Below are positions 41,053 to 44,984 of a DNA stretch of 44,984 nt, piece after piece (the stretch's first letter is position 1; each line of letters opens with the position of its first letter). Below the pieces are notes generated by a model. The model ran no database searches. It was not told the DNA's origin and worked only from the letters and a program-made list of their open reading frames with translations. The translations under genes were made by a program, and so were the position numbers. The stretch comes from Bacteroidota bacterium (lineage in GTDB: Bacteria; Bacteroidota; Bacteroidia; Flavobacteriales; Weeksellaceae), in contig JAEXBA010000042.1 of the NCBI GenBank assembly GCA_023457935.1, positions 1 through 44,984 on the forward strand, in the 5' to 3' direction.

Positions 41053-42693
41053 TTATCTGTTTGATTTGAAATAATTAATCAGTCCGTTTGTAGAAGAATC
41101 GTGATCTTTTATTTCGTCTGAATTTTTGAGCTCTTTCAGGATTTTTCCGGCCAAAACTTTTCCGAGTTCCACACCAAACTGATCAAAACTGAAAATATTC
41201 CAAATCACACCCTGAACGAAAATTTTGTGTTCATACATCGCAATTAACTGTCCCAATGAAAACGGAGTTAGTTCGTTGAATAAGAACGAGTTGGTCGGAG
41301 TGTTTCCGTGGAAGACTTTATAATTCAGAAGTTTCTCAATTTCTTCATCGGATTTTCCGGATGCTTTTAGATCGGCTTCAGCTTCATCTTCAGTTTTTCC
41401 GAAAGCGAGAGCTTCAGTCTGTGCAAAGAAATTCGCCAAAAGTTTTTCCTGATGGTCAGAAACTTCGTTGCAGGATTTCACATAAGCGATAAAATCGGAC
41501 GGAATCAGTTCTGTTCCCTGATGAATCAGCTGGTAAAAAGCGTGCTGTCCGTTGGTTCCGGGCTCACCCCAAATAATCGGACCGGTTTCGTACTGAACAA
41601 ATTCACCGTTTCTGTCCACACATTTTCCGTTACTTTCCATATCGCCTTGCTGCAGATACGCTGCAAAACGGTCAAGATACTGTGAATACGGAAGAATTGC
41701 ATAAGAAGTTACTGCGTAAAAATTGCGGTACCAAATTCCCAAAAGTCCCATTAATACCGGAACGTTTTCAGAAAAATCTGCGTTCTGGAAATGCTGGTCG
41801 GTATCGAAAGCGCCTTTCAGCAACTGTTCAAAATTTTCGTAGCCAACGGAAAGAACAATACTCAAACCGATGGCGCTCCAAAGCGAATATCTTCCGCCAA
41901 CCCAATCCCAGAATTCGAAAATATTTTCTTCCGCAATTCCGAAATTTTTTACGGCTTCAACATTCGTAGAAAGTGCAACGAAATGTTTCGCAACATCTTC
42001 CTGTTTTCCAGCTTTTAAGAACCACGATTTTGCAGATTCTGCATTCGTCATCGTTTCCTGCGTTGTAAAAGTTTTGGAAGCAATGATGAACAATGTGGTT
42101 TCCGGATTCAGTTTTTTTACGGTTTCAGCGATGTGATTTCCGTCTACATTTGAAACGAAATGTACATTCAGGCGTGTTTTAAAATGTTTCAGCGCAGAAA
42201 CAACCATCACCGGACCAAGATCAGATCCGCCGATTCCAATATTTACGACATCGGTAATTTCTTTTCCTGAAAATCCTTTATGCTCACCCGAAATCACCTT
42301 TTCAGAGAACGATTTCATCTGATCCAGAACTTTTTGAATTCCAGGTTTGATGTTTTCGCCATCAACCAGGATTTCTCTGTCCGAAAAATCACGCAAAGCG
42401 GTGTGAAGAACAGCTCTTCCTTCTGTTTCGTTAATTTTTTCACCGCTGAACATGGCTGAAATTGCCTCTTTTAATTTACACTCTTCAGCAAGATTCAAAA
42501 GCAGTTCTTTCGTGCGAATGTCAATGAGGTTTTTTGAATAATCGAATAAAAAATGATCATTTTTTACCGAAAACTGGTTAAAACGGTCCTGATTATAATG
42601 GAAAAGCGTGCGAAGTTCAAAATCATTCTGTTCGAAATGAGCCAAAAGTTCGCGCCACGCGTTGGTTTGTTCGGGATTTATTTTTGGTAACAT
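41053..42693 (-). CDS. pgi: Glucose-6-phosphate isomerase
   Basis: Interconverts glucose-6-phosphate and fructose-6-phosphate in glycolysis and gluconeogenesis. The 546-residue protein shows EITDVVNIGIGGSDLGPVM, IASKTFTTQET, FWDWVGGRYSLWSAIGLSI and the C-terminal signature SFDQFGVELGK. The length is close to the E. coli enzyme (549). It is the first gene of the closely packed series pgi-folD-queE-sugar transferase-mlaE-mlaF-beta-barrel and carries a good promoter at its 5' side. Confidence 0.98.
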   Translation of the reverse strand: MLPKINPEQTNAWRELLAHFEQNDFELRTLFHYNQDRFNQFSVKNDHFLFDYSKNLIDIRTKELLLNLAEECKLKEAISAMFSGEKINETEGRAVLHTALRDFSDREILVDGENIKPGIQKVLDQMKSFSEKVISGEHKGFSGKEITDVVNIGIGGSDLGPVMVVSALKHFKTRLNVHFVSNVDGNHIAETVKKLNPETTLFIIASKTFTTQETMTNAESAKSWFLKAGKQEDVAKHFVALSTNVEAVKNFGIAEENIFEFWDWVGGRYSLWSAIGLSIVLSVGYENFEQLLKGAFDTDQHFQNADFSENVPVLMGLLGIWYRNFYAVTSYAILPYSQYLDRFAAYLQQGDMESNGKCVDRNGEFVQYETGPIIWGEPGTNGQHAFYQLIHQGTELIPSDFIAYVKSCNEVSDHQEKLLANFFAQTEALAFGKTEDEAEADLKASGKSDEEIEKLLNYKVFHGNTPTNSFLFNELTPFSLGQLIAMYEHKIFVQGVIWNIFSFDQFGVELGKVLAGKILKELKNSDEIKDHDSSTNGLINYFKSNR

Positions 42694-42733
42694 AAATGCG
42701 GATTCAAAGTTTAAAACTCTATTTAAAGTATTG

Positions 42734-42763
42734 CAAAATTAAGGAAAAATAAAAGCCCCGAAA
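42734..42763 (-). promoter_or_regulatory. Promoter for pgi
   Basis: On the minus strand, TTTC (42763-42760), an 18-bp spacer, TAATTTTG (42741-42734), 40 bp before the pgi ATG. The -33 end overlaps the loop of the terminator of the upstream gene. Confidence 0.6.
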
Positions 42764-42776
42764 AATTCAGAGCTTT
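42746..42776 (-). terminator. Intrinsic terminator after the methyltransferase gene
   Basis: On the minus strand, AAAGCTCTGA (42776-42767) pairs with TCGGGGCTTT (42761-42752) with two G-T pairs, followed by TATTTTT. Confidence 0.78.
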
Positions 42777-42782
42777 AGGAAA

Positions 42783-43499
42783 TTATGAATATTTTACCTG
42801 ATCGATTTTCCTTTTGATTCTGTTCTCAATTTTTTCAGGAATATTTCGCTTTTCAGAGAGTTTTTCAACGAAGAATTTTCTTTTTTTTCTGAGGAGAATA
42901 AAGTCGTAATCTTCTTTCAGCCAGATACTGTATTTTTCGAAGAAAATAATTTCCAGACCATTTTTATCGGCGTTTGAAACCAGTTCGGGAAGTTCAACCG
43001 ACTGATCCACAACCTGCAAAGTTTCCGGCGCGGTTTTTCGAACGTGTTCGATATAGGCAGGATTCGGAATGTTAATCGCAATCAGCGTTTTTTCTGTACA
43101 GTTTTCATTTAAATTTCTGAAAAGTTCCGGATGATGTTCCAATGGAATATGCTCAATAACATCCATCAAAGTAATGAAATCAAAATCTTTATTTTTTGGC
43201 TGATAATGAACAACATCGGCCGTTTCGAACTGGATTTTTGAATTTTTTGACCTTTTTTGTGCAATTTCAATGCTTTTCGGACTTAAATCTACCGCTTCAA
43301 TTTTGCCGTTTTTTACAGTTTTTGAAAGCAGTTTGGTGAAAACTCCAACGCCGCAACCGAGTTCCAGAACATTTGAACTGGTGTTCAGTCCGGCTTTCAG
43401 CATTCTTTTATAAAGGGAAATCAGTCTTTCGTTGGCACCGGTTTTTATTTGTCTGTCCGAATATTCGTCGTAAAAACCAGAAATTTCTTCGTTATCCAT
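42783..43499 (-). CDS. Class I SAM-dependent methyltransferase
   Basis: A 238-residue methyltransferase with the Rossmann motif I VLELGCGVGVFTKLL (about 44-58), acidic motif II in IEAVDLSPKSIEIAQ, and a motif resembling post-I, DFITLMDVIEHIPLEHH. The C-terminal third is basic and charged (ILLRKKRKFFVEKLSEKR). The pattern fits UbiE/UbiG-like small-molecule methyltransferases, but I cannot name the substrate. It has its own promoter and terminator, with no functional partner beside it. Confidence 0.9.
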   Translation of the reverse strand: MDNEEISGFYDEYSDRQIKTGANERLISLYKRMLKAGLNTSSNVLELGCGVGVFTKLLSKTVKNGKIEAVDLSPKSIEIAQKRSKNSKIQFETADVVHYQPKNKDFDFITLMDVIEHIPLEHHPELFRNLNENCTEKTLIAINIPNPAYIEHVRKTAPETLQVVDQSVELPELVSNADKNGLEIIFFEKYSIWLKEDYDFILLRKKRKFFVEKLSEKRNIPEKIENRIKRKIDQVKYS

Positions 43500-43515
43500 A
43501 CCTGGAAAATTTTGC

Positions 43516-43546
43516 CAAAGTTATTTATTTGAAAGTAGATAAAAAA
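43516..43546 (-). promoter_or_regulatory. Promoter for the methyltransferase gene
   Basis: TAACTTTG on the minus strand (43523-43516), 16 bp before the ATG. TTTT at 43546-43543 gives a spacing of 19 bp for the -33 side, inside the T-run of the upstream terminator. Confidence 0.5.
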
Positions 43547-43569
43547 ACCTCCGAAAATCTTCAGAGGTT
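43540..43569 (-). terminator. Intrinsic terminator after the small lipoprotein gene
   Basis: On the minus strand, AACCTCTGAA (43569-43560) pairs with TTCGGAGGTT (43555-43546), one G-T, loop of 4, followed by TTTTT. Confidence 0.85.
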
Positions 43570-43585
43570 CAAAATATTTAGAAAA

Positions 43586-43939
43586 TTATCTGCCAACGGG
43601 TTCGTTTTTGACATAAGCTGGCAAAACAACCGCTATAGCGATCGCGCCTGCGACAACTGCTACAGTTCCGAGAACATTTTCTTTCCTAATTTTTGTGATG
43701 TCTGCGGTTTGGATTTCTGCTGTTTTTCCGTCAGGAGTTTTCCCTGAAACGGTTTCATCTGCGATTTGTGCAACATTCATCTTCTGTGTTGTACCGTCAT
43801 TTTTGTAAAAGGTATAATTTTTACCTGTTTCAATAACATCATTCACAGAACGCTGTTTTTTCGACGACATTAAGGTTGTTGTGCAGGAATTTGTAAGCAA
43901 AAGCGTACTCAAAAGAATTCCTGTTATTTTACTTTTCAT
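43586..43939 (-). CDS. Small lipoprotein with C-terminal membrane segment (117 residues)
   Basis: A predicted lipoprotein of 117 residues with lipobox LTNSC (Cys19), a soluble middle (QRSVNDVIETGKNYTFYKND and MNVAQIADETVSGKTPDGK) and a C-terminal hydrophobic helix rich in Ala, Val and Ile (VLGTVAVVAGAIAIAVVLPAY). A lipid anchor plus a transmembrane helix is unusual in so small a protein. I do not recognise the family. It carries its own promoter and terminator. Confidence 0.78.
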   Translation of the reverse strand: MKSKITGILLSTLLLTNSCTTTLMSSKKQRSVNDVIETGKNYTFYKNDGTTQKMNVAQIADETVSGKTPDGKTAEIQTADITKIRKENVLGTVAVVAGAIAIAVVLPAYVKNEPVGR

Positions 43940-43956
43940 TTTTTTGAAATTTTGAG

Positions 43957-43988
43957 CAAAGTTATACCGAAGAAAAAACTTATGGAAG
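43957..43988 (-). promoter_or_regulatory. Promoter for the small lipoprotein gene
   Basis: TAACTTTG on the minus strand (43964-43957), 17 bp before the ATG. The -33 candidate CTTC (43988-43985) at 20 bp spacing is weak. Confidence 0.45.
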
Positions 43989-44002
43989 AACCTTGATAAC
44001 TA

Positions 44003-44908
44003 TCATGAATTTTCCTGTTCTTTTGGGAAGGACAGTTTTTTCTTTCTGAAAAAGTAAAAAATAACTGCTCCAATCAGTACAATTGGCCAAATCGTAATTA
44101 AACCAACCAGCAATCTTTGAATCAGGTAAAATCCTTCAACGAAAGCGTTTTTAGCATCATAAAAGAAGTTGAATTTATACTTGTTGTCAATATTTTTGGT
44201 GTTGGTCACAGCAATTTCTGCAATTCTGAGTTTCGGTTCCTTAATGTAAATATCAATCGTTGAATATTTCAGATTGTCGGCCAAAGTGATATTGGCAATT
44301 TCCTGCTGATTGTTCTGCTGCAGATTGTTTTCAGTTCTGTCGACTTTATCGCCGTTGTTTTTCATTTTATCAATGACTTCGCCGGTTTTTTTGAGTTTTT
44401 TCGTTTCCAGTTCAGCAATTTTAGCATTTGCAGTTACGTCTTCAGCGATAATAATTCTGGAGTTCAGAAAGACTTTCTTGTCATTAATGAATGTCAGAAA
44501 ATCGCCCAGTTTTTCAGTCGGAACACGAACCTGCATTCTGTTGTCGGTTTGATATTTCTTTACCAAAGTTGCGTCGGTATCGGAAGTTTCGTAGGTTTCT
44601 TCGGAAACTACATTGCTTTGCAAACGGCTTACAGTAACAAATCCGCCCACTTCTTTCAGATGCTTTTCGATGAATATTGTCGCGTCGTAAACATCTTTTA
44701 CTTCCATATTGACATCAGCTGTTTTCACGAATTTTTTGTCGGGAATATTTTGTGAAGCAGCCATCGAAACACTGTCGGAAACAGTAACGGCATAATCGGA
44801 AGAAGTTTCTGCAGCTGATTCAGATTCTGAATAACCACCTTTTTGACATGAATAAATAAAAGAAAAAGCGACTATCGCAACTGCGAATTTTGAATACATT
44901 GTTTTCAT
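44003..44908 (-). CDS. DUF4349 family lipoprotein
   Basis: A 301-residue lipoprotein with signal KFAVAIVAFSFIYSC (Cys21) and a DUF4349-like domain: FVKTADVNMEVKDVYDATIF, EVGGFVTVSRLQS and MQVRVPTEKLGDFLTFIND. A charged helix of about 45 residues (AKIAELETKKLKKTGEVID) forms a coiled coil. The C-terminus has a membrane segment (LVGLITIWPIVLIGAVIFYF) and a basic tail. Proteins of this family are described as envelope proteins of unknown role; some resemble putative anti-sigma or lipoprotein sensors. The start at 44908 or at the next ATG (44899) is not decided. Only 76 bases lie upstream, with no clear promoter. Confidence 0.85.
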   Translation of the reverse strand: MKTMYSKFAVAIVAFSFIYSCQKGGYSESESAAETSSDYAVTVSDSVSMAASQNIPDKKFVKTADVNMEVKDVYDATIFIEKHLKEVGGFVTVSRLQSNVVSEETYETSDTDATLVKKYQTDNRMQVRVPTEKLGDFLTFINDKKVFLNSRIIIAEDVTANAKIAELETKKLKKTGEVIDKMKNNGDKVDRTENNLQQNNQQEIANITLADNLKYSTIDIYIKEPKLRIAEIAVTNTKNIDNKYKFNFFYDAKNAFVEGFYLIQRLLVGLITIWPIVLIGAVIFYFFRKKKLSFPKEQENS

Positions 44909-44984
44909 AACGGAAAATTTTGTGGGTTTAACTGAGTCAAAGTTCCGCCTGAAAGTTTTGTAAAGTTTGTAAAGGATTTGTTTA

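Noticed and set aside
1..44984. Mobile element, prophage or toxin-antitoxin/defence island
   Set aside because: I looked for integrase, transposase, phage structural, toxin-antitoxin and restriction motifs and found none. The WYL regulator alone is not evidence for a defence island.

Overview
The window is a gene-dense chromosomal stretch from a Bacteroidota bacterium, almost certainly Flavobacteriales and most likely the Weeksellaceae/Chryseobacterium group. The evidence is the gene families (DUF4835 between coaBC and recN, DUF5687, the Bacteroidota-type RNA polymerase omega subunit, a YESQA-repeat protein), many short lipoproteins with an N-terminal lipobox, little sign of strong Shine-Dalgarno sequences, and repeated matches to the Bacteroidota promoter TTTG/TTTC-N17-23-TAnnTTTG. 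The genus is an inference. I see no rRNA, tRNA, CRISPR array, insertion sequence, integrase or prophage. The longest gene-free stretch is 285 bp (28221-28505); it holds two divergent promoter candidates and nothing else I recognise.

Layout. 1-4965 (+): the 3' part of miaB, a sigma-54-type AAA+ regulator, an LptE-like lipoprotein and an acidic disordered protein with a C-terminal TPR; the last three overlap at TAATG junctions. 5006-7430 (-): tatD-like, tcdA, rnpA and DUF4126. 7515-13592 (+): TetR regulator, bamD, rpoZ, coaBC, DUF4835, recN. 13645-17038 (+): a DUF5687 membrane protein, its ABC ATPase and an aspartyl protease with a PDZ domain. 17146-18844 (+): an accessory-looking trio of WYL-type regulator, 73-residue orphan and secreted YESQA-repeat protein. 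18940-24653 (+): class I fumarase, a small membrane protein, a PiT phosphate transporter with a fused PhoU-like tail, and prfA. 24717-28802: pflA and pflB (-), flanked on both sides by related small helical-repeat lipoproteins (+). 28848-29981 (+): two exported thioredoxin-fold proteins. 30098-34061: a stand-alone methylmalonyl-CoA mutase and its GTPase chaperone meaB (both +), with two paralogous monoheme cytochrome lipoproteins (-) between them. 34051-35879: a DUF4251 lipoprotein (-), an M48 lipoprotein protease (+) and a small membrane protein (+). 35896-42693 (-): a closely packed run pgi, folD, queE, sugar transferase, mlaE, mlaF and a beta-barrel protein. 42783-44908 (-): a methyltransferase, a small lipoprotein and a DUF4349 protein.

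How the genes work together. Much of the window concerns the cell envelope: BamD, an LptE-like protein, MlaEF with a beta-barrel protein, a polyprenyl-phosphate sugar transferase, and about nine predicted lipoproteins. Central metabolism is represented by fumarase, pyruvate formate-lyase with its activase, methylmalonyl-CoA mutase/MeaB, Pgi and FolD. Translation and RNA functions include miaB, tcdA, rnpA, prfA and queE. Most transcription units end in clear intrinsic terminators, several shared by convergent genes.

I do not see a complete novel defence or mobile system. The items most worth a second look are the YESQA-repeat protein with its WYL neighbour, the helical-repeat lipoproteins around pflAB, the paired cytochrome lipoproteins between the mutase and its chaperone, and the overlap of mlaF with a beta-barrel gene.
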